Positions 1-16,375 of a stretch of 64,000 bases of DNA are shown in pieces. The number at the start of each line of letters is the position of its first letter. The stretch's first letter is position 1. The DNA is from Rotaria macrura (taxonomy: Eukaryota; Rotifera; Eurotatoria; Philodinida; Philodinidae), in contig OENT01000443.1 in assembly GCA_900239685.1 (NCBI GenBank), forward strand, positions 50,375-114,374, in the 5' to 3' direction. A program made the position numbers and the translations under genes. The notes below the pieces were generated by a model. The model was not told where the DNA came from. It did no database searches and saw only the letters and a program-made list of their open reading frames with translations.

Positions 1-199
1 ATTATTTTTCCACGAAAAGCAACAATCGATTATATCTTCTATTGGAATACGAGAGATACAAGAATAAAAGAAACGTGTCTACATGGCGACTACTGATCAT
101 AAAAGGTCATCAAAGTATTCAACGTAAAAATGATGATTGTTACAAATTTATTGTACATCATCAGATGAGCTAATTATTTCAATACTATCGGTAGACATG

Positions 200-565
200 T
201 CCACTGAACCCAAAGGGGGAAATGGCGTATTTTTGAGATTGCCAATCCTAAACATATCCGAAAATTCACCAGCAATGTTCTCTTGTAAATGAATGTTTCC
301 TTCTTAAGATAGTCAACTTTCAAGAAAAAAGTGGCTATCTGACCGTGCTGTGAAATATGAGTATTGCTTGCGATTGTACTATCTTCAGGAGAAAACAGCC
401 TTTTACGCTGAAACTTTTAGAATATTCTAAGAACGACAAGACCTACATATGAGAAAAATTTCAGTTCGAAATTCCTTCATTCTCAAGAGGACATTGCTGG
501 TGGATTTTGTGATTTTCAAAATCCGAAAATCCGAGATCCGCCGTTTCCCCCTTGACTGAAGCACA
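200..565. repeat. Foldback (palindromic) repeat, arms about 200-305 and 460-565
   Basis: The segment starting at 211 (caaagggggaaatggcg) returns in reverse complement ending at 554 (cgccgtttcccccttg). The two arms keep matching inward, for example through 'caccagcaatgttctcttg' on the left and its complement near 485. Identity is imperfect, with small gaps, and the centre is near 382. No coding content is visible. The structure looks like an old foldback MITE, but I could not find a clear target-site duplication. Confidence 0.6.
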
Positions 566-624
566 AGAAGTTTTGTGGTCACGATCAAAAATTTATCTTC
601 TGTTTCATTAACTTCATTCTTAAA

Positions 625-883
625 CTGTTATTTGACGACGCACCATATACAGAAATATTTGCTCTTTCACACTATACATTTTAAAGTATATTACGGATCT
701 TCGTTATCAATGAAATCATCAGATAAAGTGACTGGAATCAATCTGGTCCCGATCGGGTCAGGTAATTTGGTCCCGGTCACTTTATTTGATGATTTAATTG
801 ATAACGAAGATCCATGATATATTTTCAAATATATAGTGTTAAAGAGCAAATATTTCTGTATATAATGCGTTGTCAAACAACAG
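625..883. repeat. Near-perfect palindrome with about 130-bp arms (foldback MITE-like)
   Basis: The arms 625-752 and 753-883 are reverse complements with scattered mismatches, and the symmetry centre is the cccgatcggg motif at 748-757. Because of this symmetry, the two strands translate into almost the same short open frame, which is an artefact and not a gene. The element lies 60 bp from the foldback at 200-565, so the two may be parts of one composite insertion. A transcript of it would fold into a long hairpin. Confidence 0.75.
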
Positions 884-3800
884 TTCTTTGTTGTGGTCCC
901 GTGCATACGTCTAACAATCAAATATATTTTTCATGTATCACTGCTGTACGCATAATTAAAAATATACGATCTACGCAAGACGATAGGGCAAATACATAGT
1001 CTTTATTCTTTGTCTAGCTGATTTTTCGACATCAACATTACAGTTCTTCGTAATCTATATAAAAATGTTATTTTCTTATTCTATTTATTTGTACTAAACG
1101 ACTGATAACATTATTCTATATTGAGATATGAATAAAAATGTTCCGTTGCTACAGCTACGAATACAACTCATAAGTAGACTTGACTCTGATTTATGATGAA
1201 CATTTTAGATTTGTAGAAATTTGAGAATACTCAAAACACAATGTTTTTCTATTACAAAAAAAGACGTATTAGATCGATCTTGACTTCCTACAACATCATT
1301 TGTATAGAAGTGCACTCGATGATCTTTAGATTTTATACCTGTACTTGCCATGTCTAGGAATAAGATAAACAATCGTACAACACTTCGATTTTAATTCCAA
1401 TTAATTTGTTTTCTTTTTTACACAAAAATATTCAACAAGCCAACTATAATATCGATATTGAGACTCTTAAATATTTTTGTAATACGAAACAACTGATTCT
1501 TTAATTAGTGATCGATCATGAACGGTTTTGTATGTTTTTTTTTCCTTATAGTCAAAACAAAGTTCAATACGAAATGTGTCTTTTTATAAGCTTCAACATT
1601 AAAATTTTAATTGATGCCAACGTCCTTCAAAATTTACAATGGACAACCATCATCAATTTTGAACATAATTATAAATGTTAAACACCTGACAACTATATTT
1701 TGCTAGGTTTTTACTTCAACATGAAATCTTCTGTTCGTATAAGAGAATTAAAACAAGAATTAGAATTCACATGAGCTACGCTGACATAAGTTTATTTTGA
1801 AATTAAAGAATAGATAAATAGTATAAAATGAGTTTTATCATCATTTACGAAAATTCTTCATGCAATAGATTTTATGTTTGAATAAAAAAGAAAAGAAATA
1901 TCACACAAAACAAACATTGATTAAAAGTCACCCATTATTTTATATTGATCAGAGTAAATATTATCTAAAACTAGATTATCTTTGATATTCAGGTCAATAG
2001 GATGTTCTTCATCTATTTGTATTTTGTCATCGTTTTATTTGTGAACAAAACAACATTTAGATTTGCATGTCAGTCATGTAAGACATGGTAACTTAATGTG
2101 TTAGAAAAAAAAGAAAAAGAAAAGCTTTGTTTTATTTACAATTTTTCACCTTACTTTGAATGCAAATGAACAATACTTGAAGTTGTTATTGTCTCGAACG
2201 ACGGGTCATGCTATTTTAATATTTCATGAGATATATAACTATAAAGAAGTTGTAATCTAATGTAAAAATTGTGAGTCGTAACTATGATTTATTATTACAA
2301 GTCTTTCATATTCATATTGAATATACGAATGTTTCTAATAATAAGGTTTATTCTATTTCATTTTTTGAAAGTATCAATGTTGCTTTCATTTATGTGATAT
2401 GAATTAGACGAGTTTTATCGAAGATTTCTATTGATTAACAACATTCATCACGTACATTGAACATTATAAGTCCTTGAAAGAATCACGTGATGAAATATTT
2501 ATATCTACCTTGCTATGCAATATCGTCATTATACTTCTATAGTTTAAACCTTACGATGTCTGTATCCTTTGTGCTTTGAGAATCACTAAATAGGACAAGA
2601 TTTAACTACTTGAATTAAATATATAAAATGCATTGAAATATAAATTAGGTTTCTTTTAATACATAGCCTTCAACAAAATACTTTCTTTCCCCTATTCTCT
2701 AAAGAAAGATACTTTAAATTATTGATCTATAGATTTTGTTTAAATTCAATTACTAAATATTCTCTCTGTTCAGTGTTTTTACTCTCAAGTATAAGAGGAA
2801 AAAATAACGATCTCCAATGACATTCTTTAAATAGGATAAGAAAAAGAAAAAAAAATTCATACATCATGCGATTGATCGAGAAAAATCGTCTGGGTCAACT
2901 ATAGAAAAATGAATCTACTCATTTGCCTGGATAAATATTTCTTAAATTGATAAGTCAGTCAATCAATCAATGTATCATTAAAAAAAATAGTATTTTTATC
3001 CTGTTTGATTCGTAAACTGTCTACTCACATTTCTTTTAAATATTCATTCAAATGCATTAGAGACGATGTCAAATATTTTAAAAAACAAAATTATTTGATT
3101 TTCTTTTTTTCACACTTATTTCTTTATCATTGTCCTTTAACATGAAAATGAATGGCATGTTCATGCCAACAGCAAAAGTGACACATGACATTTCTCATTA
3201 TGGTTTAATTAATTGACGAACAAAATAAGGTATCTTGATTGAGTATAAACTTTTCCTAAAGTAGATTAAGATAAGTATGAATTTCATTGTCTCTCGCAAA
3301 TCAAGTTCTACGTCATTTTCAAAGTTAATTTTCATTGAAACATAAATTGCCAAACATTCAAGCTAGTCCGGATTCCAAATTAATTATCTATTTATATGAC
3401 AATTCATTTTTTGAAGCACAACTTATATGTTATAAAAAGTAAGGCTACAAGGAATTGTCAGCACCTCGAAAAAAAATCATATTAATGCATACTTCTATAA
3501 TATTTATAAAACTTATTGTTAGCCGTATTTTCGGGATTTATTCTTTTTCTTTTAAAATATTTAATTACACGAGCATAGGTGCATAACATAATTTCTTTTT
3601 TGTTTCTCTAGAGCATCTAGGATTCTTTTTTTTTGAAAGTAATTTGATGTGAAACCAGGATGTAATTTAGAAAAATGAAAACAGCTTGACCTGTCAGATC
3701 ATATACGTGAGATTCCTTCATAGGCAACAATCATCAGTCTAGAAAGCTTAGCATGTCGAAACAGACTTTGAACTAATGAATAGTATTAGCTAATTGTGGA

Positions 3801-4290
3801 TGAATCTTTTTCTTTTTGTTGATTATATTAAGTCTATAGGTGTCCTCAGCAGTTCTCCAATTTTAATTGGTATAATTAATATGCTTGAAGTCGTGAAAAC
3901 TCGACAGTATCGACTGAAGTCTATTAATTTTGAAATTTATCTTCGACAAAAATTAGTAGATTCATAGTTTGCATGTTTCTGTTTTTGTTTTGTTTTTAAG
4001 ATTCTAAAATTTATTTTTATATTGATGAACTAGATACATGTACATATTGACAAAAATATACAATTTTCTGTAAACTAATGCATAAAAGAAAATAAAACGA
4101 AACGTATAATTTGAAAATGAACTCGAATGTGCTGAAAATTAAAGTTATAAACCAAATTCTAATTATTTTGCTCATCACAATAAAACCAATCATGTTTAAA
4201 AAATGCTAGAGAGAATGAGTGAAGAAATGAAATAGGTTTTTGATCAATGATATATAAAGATGAAAATTTGTACATTGGATTAATAACGAA
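884..4290. other. AT-rich intergenic stretch, nothing recognisable
   Basis: About 3.4 kb of AT-rich sequence. All frames are densely interrupted by stop codons, and I found no exon chain, tRNA fold or obvious transposon terminus. Confidence 0.6.
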
Positions 4291-4293
4291 CAT

Positions 4294-5167
4294 TTATTCA
4301 TCACCGTCAATAAAATAAACCATAAATAATTGATCGGGTTGTCTATCAATATCTTGCATTAATGTATTGTCAGGCGACATTACATGAAAATCAAGAAACA
4401 TAAATGCTTTTACCAACATGGCTCGATCAGAACGTGATTTATCAAAATATACAATAACATTTTTACAATGGAGCACGTCGTCAGCAAATTCAAGAAGACT
4501 AATAAACCTATATAATGAAAATAGAGAAACAATGATTTTAATTTCATATTTCACGATAAGAAACGTGATATAAAAGTTAAATTATTTCCTCTTACTTCTC
4601 TTTTGATCCTTCGGATAATTCATTGGGAAGTTCTACATAAAGAGTATTACAATTAGATTTCATTGACCATGAAAGATTATGTTCAAGTAAAAATTGAAGA
4701 ACTAAATTATGTTTCATTTGCAAATGTTCATCATCGTATATCTAAATTAATCGAAACTATTTTTTTGTATGCTAATCTGAGAATAATTTTTGAAAATTTA
4801 ACCTTGGGAAATTCCATTGATTTGATCATGGATCCATTTGGGCGTGAGGCTAATACTCGTCGCCCAACGCTGCCGCCCTCGGCACCCGCATTCGTTGTTA
4901 AAACTACAGCAGCTAAAGAAAAAAAAAACAACAAAACAATATGTATTTATAAATGAATGATTCAGATTGTTGTCTAGTTTGAAACAAACCGTTGGGAACA
5001 TCAGGAGCACCACATTGTTTCTGCCGCGTTCCGGTAACAAAAACCATTGATTCTATAAATAGAAACAAAAAAAAATGTCGTTTTTTTTTCTAAATTTTTC
5101 ATCACAAAAGGATTTAGAAGAAAAATACTTACGTTTCGGTATTTGATTGTACTTTAATACATGGCAT
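4294..5167 (-). CDS. OAZ: Ornithine decarboxylase antizyme, expressed by programmed +1 frameshift
   Basis: Antizyme binds ornithine decarboxylase, directs it to ubiquitin-independent proteasomal degradation and inhibits polyamine uptake. Five minus-strand exons fit: 5167-5133, 5052-4990, 4912-4803, 4741-4596, 4507-4294. ORF1 starts MPCIKVQS at 5167 and after 28 codons reaches TGG TGC TCC TGA, the UCC-UGA shift context known from animal antizymes. Skipping one base (5003) gives ORF2, starting GAT GTT CCC, which stays open for 160 codons through all remaining splices (188 aa in total). ORF2 carries the family core: LYVELPNELSEGSKEKF, then SLLEFADDVL, then DRAMLVKAFMFLDF, and ends FMVYFIDGDE, the antizyme C-terminal pattern. 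The intron at 4989-4913 is the least certain boundary, because it is needed to leave a stop-prone stretch. The internal ATG and short exon 1 make an alternative 5' start possible. The frameshift site is what normally makes expression respond to polyamines. Confidence 0.93.
5001..5006 (-). promoter_or_regulatory. +1 ribosomal frameshift site (UCC UGA) of antizyme
   Basis: Read on the minus strand, 5012-5001 is TGG TGC TCC TGA, the last four codons of antizyme ORF1. The next base in the +1 frame opens GAT GTT CCC and the whole antizyme domain. In known animal antizymes, polyamines raise the efficiency of exactly this shift, closing a feedback loop. The flanking W-C-S codons match the classical context. 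I cannot tell from sequence alone whether a downstream stimulatory structure exists. Confidence 0.9.
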
Positions 5168-5936
5168 GTTGATTGGTTTTTATTGTCGATATAAACTAGT
5201 TATTTTAGATTATTGTAGTAGACGTGTTTTTTTGTTTTTTTCTTCGTGGAAAATGCAGAATAATAGATATCCAATCGAATGTTTTAACGCACTGAGACTA
5301 GTCTGTGTATGCTGTGCTTTTTTATACGATCTAAAAATAAAGAAAGAGAAAAAGACGGCCAGGAAACGAAAAAAACAACAAGAGAATAATACAGACTGCG
5401 CCCTTCTTTTCTTTTTCTTTTTCTTTTCTGCCTGCGTAATGTTGCTTACTCATTGCTTCATACAAGGACTAGTAAAAGCCTTTCGTTTTCTTTTCCTATA
5501 TTTTTATCATTCTTCATCAACTTAAACATGATCATATGATGTTATTTATATAAATACACGTTAAAGCACAAAAAGCTCGTTCCCTATTATAAGAGATGAC
5601 AAATTTATATCCGAAAAAAAGAAATCAAAGCACAAAAGAAAAGCAGATTTGTTTGATCTGTAAATGAATAGACGAATCATGTACAAAGGAAAAACGAGGA
5701 ATGCGAGCAAAAGACCATATCTCTATGTACACAAATAACAAAAAACGAAAAAAAAAAGGCGCGCCAACATTTTGTTTAATGTTTGTTTGTATTTTCTTTT
5801 TCAAGCAACAACGTGGAATTTTATCGATGCCACTGGACGGCATTGAGGAGCGAGTGAATGAGAGAGGGAGAGAAAGAAAACGAGAATATAATTATTGCAC
5901 CGGTAATATTCGTAAAAATATATTTAAAAGATAAAA

Positions 5937-9440
<3,504 letters not shown>

Positions 9441-11864
9441 CTATATGTAACAATAAAAACAAAGACAAATGTCATTCTAAATCATAAAAATAAAAAATTC
9501 CCAGACATTTACTTATTATTTAAATAAAATCAATTTAATCGTCGTTTATGTTTAGTTCACGAGGTCATAAAAAAATTGAACTTTTAACATGCATATACAC
9601 AATCTTAAATAAAAGAGAGAACGATGGCACATTGTATAATGCAAATCGACGAGAATATCTTTAATCTCTAAATAAACATAGATGTTAAACGTAGAAAAAA
9701 TACGAAGGCGGGACCCGACACGAGCTTATACACGACTCGAATTTTGTCAATATTCGATGTCGATCGATTAGATGAAAAATTCCTAATATCATGATAATAT
9801 AATGCATATATCTTTACTTTTGTTTGTTGAATCTCAACTCTCCTGTCAGATATATATATATATGTATACGTACATACACACGTATATATACAAAATGCAT
9901 AAAAGAAGACAGCTCACACGCACATCGATCGACAAAAAGAAGAGAATAATATAACAGGTCAGAGTGAAGAAAAGAAACAGAACAGTTACTATCATCAATT
10001 ACTGTTGAAATCGATAAAAAAAAAAGCGTTTAACACATTGTGAAAAAAAGAAAAAGTTGATGCATCTTTAAACCCTTTTTATACTATGCCAAAATAAATG
10101 TAGGCGAATAAAAACATCTATGTATGAGACAAGACAAAGCATAGATAAGACGATGACTATTCATATAAATGAAAATTCTCATGTTTGCGTCATATACAAA
10201 AATAAAGATATATAACAGAAAAAACAGAAATACAAACGAAGTCCTACTAGAAAAAATTTATATCTTTTTTCTTGCAATAAGATAACAGGGATTTCTTTTT
10301 CATATATGACTTCGAGTTGGGAACATTATTTTTTTTCAAGATCATTAATCAAAAGAATGCTATATTGACATTCAAATATATTTATTATCAGATAGAATGG
10401 CGTCGTTAAATTTCTTTATTCTATACATACGTGTCCATCTTTTATTCTTGACTATTTCATAAATTGACTTACTTAACTGAAGTCATAGTTATAGAGCATC
10501 TGAAATATCAACGAATGATTACTTTCGAAATAATTCTATTTGATATATTTTTATGTGTAATCGAAGACTATTCATCCAACTGAACAAATATTCTTGACAA
10601 AAAAAAATACGAGTGACTTTCAGCAATCAAATAAAACAATCCGGAGATTTTCAAGGAACCAACATTTACTTACACGCTCACGAGAAATAAAGGACGTTTG
10701 ACATTAACCAATCGTTGTGAAAACATTGTCATTGAACTATTTTCACCACTCACTCATTTTCTATTGGATGAATTCTTCGGTTTATTTTCTGTCTTGAATT
10801 TCGGAGGGCGGTAGTTACCGCCACTCTATTTTGGATTTATTGGTAATACATTATTACTAATGTACACCTTGAAAAACGTTTACTCACTAACTAATAATAG
10901 GATTTTCTAAATTATGTTTTGCTGAATATATATCCATAGTCTATTATCAATTTAAAATGTTTAATGTGATATCATAGAGAAAGTAATGATGCTCGTGTAG
11001 AAATTTAAGAGCAAAGAATAAGATCTCATCGACAGTAACAATCAATTGTGTTTGAGAATATTTTTGTCATTAGATCGTCCTAAAAATGGGTAAATGTGTA
11101 GCATAGTAATAGTTTGCATGAAACTACATTACAGTTGGTGCTATTCTCTCATACTGTGTTTGTTTTTTTAATTTTATTTTTCATCGTCAGAACGAAATAA
11201 GGAAAAATTGAGCATTCATAAAATACATCGCTTCTTGCCATGTATCATCATTCTATTCGCAGATTTTTAGATCCAGAATTCCATTTTTATATCACTGTTT
11301 TCCTTACCATATATTCATTTGTATATCAAAGTAAAATGATCTCGATAAGATCAACATCACTATTGAACGAATTTAGACTATGGTTACTTTGTGTCTCTAT
11401 TTGTATAGTGAAGATTATAGGGAAAAGAAACTTCAGTTTTTCAGTGATCGATCTAATTCACTCTAAATATTGACAATTAATTTCTATCGACTTCGATTTG
11501 AACAGAGAAAATGGAAATAAATATCAGAATCTTCATTGTGTAGTTAACATTGATCTAGAAACTTAGTGATATTATGTCTGAAAAACAAAGCAACCTAGTT
11601 TAACAATTAATATCAAAAGTTTATCAGAAGATTGAAAAGTATTGATAACGTTAAATGTTTAGTAATCTCGCTGGCGATAACAGTGGATTCGGTCTTTCAT
11701 AATCGCAGCTATTCTTCTACGATTTTATGATTGTTTTGCAATACTAATTCATTTTAAGTATCTTTACGAGTCATCTTTTGGCGAAAAATTTCATTATTTT
11801 GTTGACAGTTTTCAACACCGACGATAGAGTAGTATTTTCTTCGATTTGACGTTTCAATTTTGTA
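9441..11864. other. Intergenic / 5' region of the kinase gene
   Basis: No convincing gene. It contains a TA/TG/CA-rich simple-repeat patch around 9850-9893 and a perfect 7-bp inverted repeat, GGCGGTA-gt-TACCGCC, near 10807-10822. It also holds a possible first exon of the kinase on the minus strand (ATG at 10732, donor near 10675-10672). Confidence 0.45.
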
Positions 11865-12197
11865 ACCCAGTGAAAAAATATTCGATTGTAGAAGATTTCA
11901 GTAGATTACAATCGGATTTTTCACCGCCTAAATCCAAATTATAATCGATTGAGATCGTCAAAACCAATGATAATTTGAATTTTAATCAAACAATAATCCT
12001 AAAAATCTGGTAAAATTTTCATTAAAATCATGTATTTTTGATTTAAATCATATGATCTGGAGTTCATGATTTCAATGAAAATTTTACCGGATTTTCACGA
12101 TTATTGTGTGATTAAAAACCAAATTATCGTTAGCTTTGACGATGTCAATCGATTATAATCACTGAAATCTCCCATAATGTGATTTTTTTCACTGGGT
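11865..12197. mobile_element. Foldback MITE, TIR begins CCCAGTGAAAAAA
   Basis: The left end, cccagtgaaaaaatattcg, and the right end, tttttttcactggg, are inverted repeats. The complementarity continues through nearly the whole 330 bp ('gtaaaattttcatt' on the left, 'aatgaaaattttac' on the right). Both ends abut TAA, consistent with a short TA/TAA target duplication. No coding capacity is present. The superfamily is not assigned. Confidence 0.75.
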
Positions 12198-12201
12198 AAA
12201 C

Positions 12202-13799
12202 CAGTGGCGGCGGAGCGTCATCAAACTAGGTGAGGCTAGTATTATTTTTACATAAAGTAAGGTAAGGGAAATTTTTGAACCATGATGCTTGATAAGACCA
12301 ATTGCTTTTCATCGATGTTGATTGTGATTCGGATCCGGTCGCCGGCATGTACACTGTTGATGACGAGCAACAGACTAATTCACATTTTGATAACTGTTCT
12401 TCTGACTCATCATCGACAACGATGAGTGATGTATCTTCATCCGGAATTTCTTCACTATTTTCATCCTTGATCGAGACTGATAAGCCAGCTGTTGATTTAG
12501 AGTATTCTTTTGACCTTTTTTGTTTCCTCTTTTTCGCTGTGTTCATAAACGGGATAGGAAAAAACTAACCACGTTGGGAAGTAAACATGAAAAACAGGGG
12601 AAATATCTGAACAACACGAAGAGAAGAGAAAGATCCAAGTGAAGAAAATTAAAGGAAAATAAGCTATACTTAGGATATATGTATGCCGACAAGTCAATAT
12701 TCTTGTCTCTATTCTTTGTAGATTCTTGTTTTGCTGAGAAATCTGTGAACAGCTTTGTTTTATATCTTCGATGACTAGACAAGAAATCTCTTATCTGCAA
12801 AGAATCTTGCATTTCATAAAATCTAAGGTCTGACTCTTTTCATTATAGTCTACAGATTTTCCTTGGGTAATTCGATCAGATTTTTGTATTCTTTTTATGA
12901 ATCAGTGCGTGTACTATAATACGACTTATCGTCATCAACGTTATTATCAGCAAATAGTTTTCATGATAAAAATATAATTGAAAAAATTAGTGCTGCAATG
13001 GCACAAATGTTATCAATACCTTAGACAATATAATGACAAAAAACATAGAATGATACAAGTAATGACACGAAAAAAGATGTTAACAAATGCAGGTATGAAA
13101 CTGAAGATTCCATGGTCAGGACCAGTCAGATCAATCCAATTAAATAAAGCTCTTTATAGATAGATATAACAATTTAAGCTGAGAAATAATTGTTTCCAGA
13201 AAAGAAAAAAAGTATTGAAATATTCAGCACCTGCTCACTACTACCCATCTTCTTTGTCACGTTGTTTATTTAGAGTCGTAGAAAAAGCTAAATAAGCTAA
13301 TAAATTTCATCATAACATATTAATATATACTTATCTTTAATTTACAACATACAGGAGCCGCATGCATTTCAATAGTTCTTATTCATTTCATCATGTTAAC
13401 GGTTTAGCTTTGTGTGAACAAATGCAAGATAAAATGAGTATTAGCAATGTATATAGAGTGTAAAGAACAGCAGAATGATATTCTTCTTGCATTTCTGTTA
13501 AGAATTTTTCTATCTTTCTTTCATCGATAGAAGGAGTCTTGACTGAACTTCAAGACTAAATAGAATCTTGACAGATTACTCTGCCAAAAATGAATCAGGA
13601 AAGAATAGAGACAAGAATATCAACTTTTGAATATATATCTGTGAGAATATGTATCTGAACTGGTCAGGTACTTAACATAACACGTCCTTTGAATAAAAAA
13701 TGACCATATTCACACTGAAATCAACTGAGGCTGAGCCTCTACAGTTAAAAACTAGGTGAGGCTCAAGCCTCACGAGTTTCAATGACTCCGCCGCTACGG
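12202..13799. mobile_element. Deleted hAT-type DNA transposon with 8-bp target duplication
   Basis: The left terminus CAGTGGCGGCGGAG and the right terminus (reverse complement CCGTAGCGGCGGAG) are imperfect inverted repeats. They continue into a 'gtgaggct' subterminal motif, and further subterminal inverted repeats containing 'atattcttgtctctattct' occur near 12700 and 13610. Flanking 8-bp direct repeats GGGTAAAC at 12194-12201 and 13800-13807 are the target-site duplication expected of hAT elements. The interior has only a truncated transposase-like frame, so the copy is non-autonomous. It sits exactly at the edge of the foldback MITE, whose terminal GGG forms part of the duplicated target. 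Confidence 0.85.
12226..12546 (-). pseudogene. N-terminal remnant of a hAT-like transposase
   Basis: This 106-codon open frame begins with a lysine/arginine-rich stretch, continues with an acidic/serine-rich segment, and ends with YQASWFKNFPYLTL. That ending resembles the WLxxFPWL motif that begins the zinc-finger region of many hAT transposases. It then runs into the left terminus of the element, so zinc finger, catalytic core and dimerisation domain are all missing. Assignment rests on this short motif and the location inside a hAT element. Confidence 0.5.
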
Positions 13800-13807
13800 G
13801 GGTAAAC

Positions 13808-14855
13808 GTTGAAGATCAGTGTACATCTCTTTTACTAAGAGTTAAACATTGTTTCAATGCTTAATGGCGTTTGTTGACATAGTTAGAAAAATTCCGTTCA
13901 GAAAGGGCGACATCAATCAAGTCTTGTTATTAACTTTGCGATATTGGAAGTCTTGTTCGAAATTTTCATTTTAATAGCATGAGAAAACAATGATCACCAA
14001 TGAGCACAGATGATACTGAAATTGATAGTGATTATGTCTTATCACACATTATGAATGATAAATTTTTTTTCATCATTTCGTATTGTAGAGTATATCAAAA
14101 TCAGCGCATAGATAGTTGATTATCCTACAAATACATCAGAAAGTGGCTTTCATTTGCAGTATGCCAATAATAAACTTGATCGATTGATTTTCACAATTGT
14201 TGATCTAACTGCGATGATGATGTTTCTAGACAATTTGAAGTAGAAAATGAATGCTTGCAATAAACATTTTCGAAACCCGTCGATCAAATTCAAGAAAACA
14301 TAATAATATTCTTCAGTAGAAGTTTTTCTTCCGAAATTACAGATTTTGATATGGTTAAAAGATGACGGAAAATATTGCTTGTTTATTCTAGCTAATTGGT
14401 TTGGATACAATCCGATGGATTGTGATCTTCTGAGTAATCTCTTGGATACAGTGTCATTATGAACAGCGACTAAAACCGTCTATCTCGAGCCCAATGGATC
14501 ATTATTCAATTTTGATTGTATACATTCATTGAGAGTACTAAAATAGGATTTAACTAGGTTTACAAAATTTGAACCGCAGTGGTTCTAAGAGCAATACCAA
14601 TTAAGTTTGAATATGAGTATAAAATGGATGAAATAGTCTAATGATTTCGCCATAGAATACATAAAGATATCAAACAACTATTGGCATTCGACTTGATTAT
14701 ATTCTACTATAGTCCTCAAAAAGAAAATACTAGATGTATACGAACGCACGACTATAAATATATAATCAGGTTTGATACTCAAAATATTGGCATACGTTAT
14801 CATGTAATAATAGAGATCTGATTCATGTCATTCGCCAACTTTCAAAGTCAAGTTC
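13808..14855. other. Intergenic, nothing recognised
   Basis: AT-rich sequence between two hAT-type elements. Only short open frames are present, with no splice-consistent exon chain. Confidence 0.5.
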
Positions 14856-14863
14856 CCTGTTAC

Positions 14864-15028
14864 CAGTGGCGGATCCACCATAGCGGCCATCACCACCCCC
14901 TTGAGAAACTTGTTCGATTTTTCCCAGCGGAAAGGAAATAGAAACGAGTCGTACTGCCTCAAATAGGCGGCTAAATCCGTTTTTTGACCATGAGCGCCAT
15001 CCCTACTGGTTTTCTGGACCCGCTACTG
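14864..15028. mobile_element. 165-bp hAT MITE with 8-bp target duplication CCTGTTAC
   Basis: It begins CAGTGGCGGATCCACC and ends GGACCCGCTACTG, whose reverse complement is CAGTAGCGGGTCC. The perfect direct repeats CCTGTTAC at 14856-14863 and 15029-15036 flank it. Termini and duplication length are typical of hAT MITEs, and there is no coding capacity. Its ends resemble those of the element at 12202-13799, so the same transposase could have mobilised both. Confidence 0.88.
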
Positions 15029-15036
15029 CCTGTTAC

Positions 15037-16375
15037 AGTGTAGTCTAGTTTTCTATTTTGTCTTTTCAATAGCGAAAGCGATGATTTAAACAGTTAGACT
15101 CAAATAGTATCTAATATTTCCCTCATCTAAAACCTTTCACTATTATAGTAAAAAAGTCCATCATACAGATTTGTGATTACTTCCACTGGATTAAATCCTT
15201 TCAAGAGACAGCAGCAACACATCATTGGTGAGCCTGTTGCTCTACTGAAGAGGGCACCATCTGATGAAGATTATTATTGTTATACTTAAAAATAATCAAT
15301 TGTTGTTGTCTGAAGATTGATCTTTGTCGCAAAGCAAACTTTGCTTTTTATGTAATTGAAACATGATTACAAGCCTTGATAAAAATAATTTTTTAAAATC
15401 ATTCACTTTTGTCGACTTAGATAAAAACGAACGTGCCAAGAGAGAATTTGAGTTTATTTGGATGTGATAAAAACTAATTGGACTTTTATTTTGAACTTGG
15501 TGTTTGTTGTCAACATGCTCTATATAAATAAATGTTAATTAGCAATTCATTTTCATATTTTGATTTTATCAACATATAATCAAGTAGTATAATCTGAACT
15601 AGGTTAATCAAAATCATCTACTTGATGAAACAAATTGAGAAATAAGAGCAACTAATTCTATAAGATACAAGAAGATTTTCTGTCGTAATCAATCGATACA
15701 ATATCGGATCCATCTGAAAAATGTCGAAAATCAGTGTATGAGATAATAGAAACAATTAGTAGTATTATCAATCAATACTTTGATTTTATGTCAGAAATAT
15801 TAAAAATCATATTTTAAAAGAAAGAATGATACAATAATAAAATAAAATACAAAATCAACAAGTGTTAAACGAAAATATTTTTATTTTATTTGTTTCATAA
15901 CTATATATAATAAACCAATGAGAATATCAGAAGCATTGATCACATATTGCTAGCATATTGAGTATACTAAGTATTAATTCCAAGTTTTTACACTTGTTGT
16001 TCGAACATTTTTTTCTTTTGTAGTTACCTGTGGTCCATTGAATTGTATCGTACTGCACCCTTTTGTCATCGAAAATATGATCTTAATATTTCTTACATTA
16101 AAACAAAGTTTTACTTCTCTAGTCTCATGAGTTGCCTTTAAAAATTTTCCTCTTCGATATTTTACTTTCGGCCAAAGTCAAATTTACCACGATATTGATC
16201 AATAAAGAAAGTGAAAATATGCTAATTATTTTCTTCAAAACCTAAGAAAAAAAATAGTGTTGTGTCTGGGTATTTTAGTGTGTCATTGGGTTTTTCCCAG
16301 TTGTTCATAGGCTACAAAAATAAGCCGTATTCTGGCAGAGATAATTACATTCTATAACTTCTTAGTAACAAAAAT
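15037..16375. other. Intergenic region upstream of viperin
   Basis: No gene seen. The last 350 bases presumably hold the viperin promoter, but I could not identify a convincing TATA box or interferon-type element. Confidence 0.4.
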
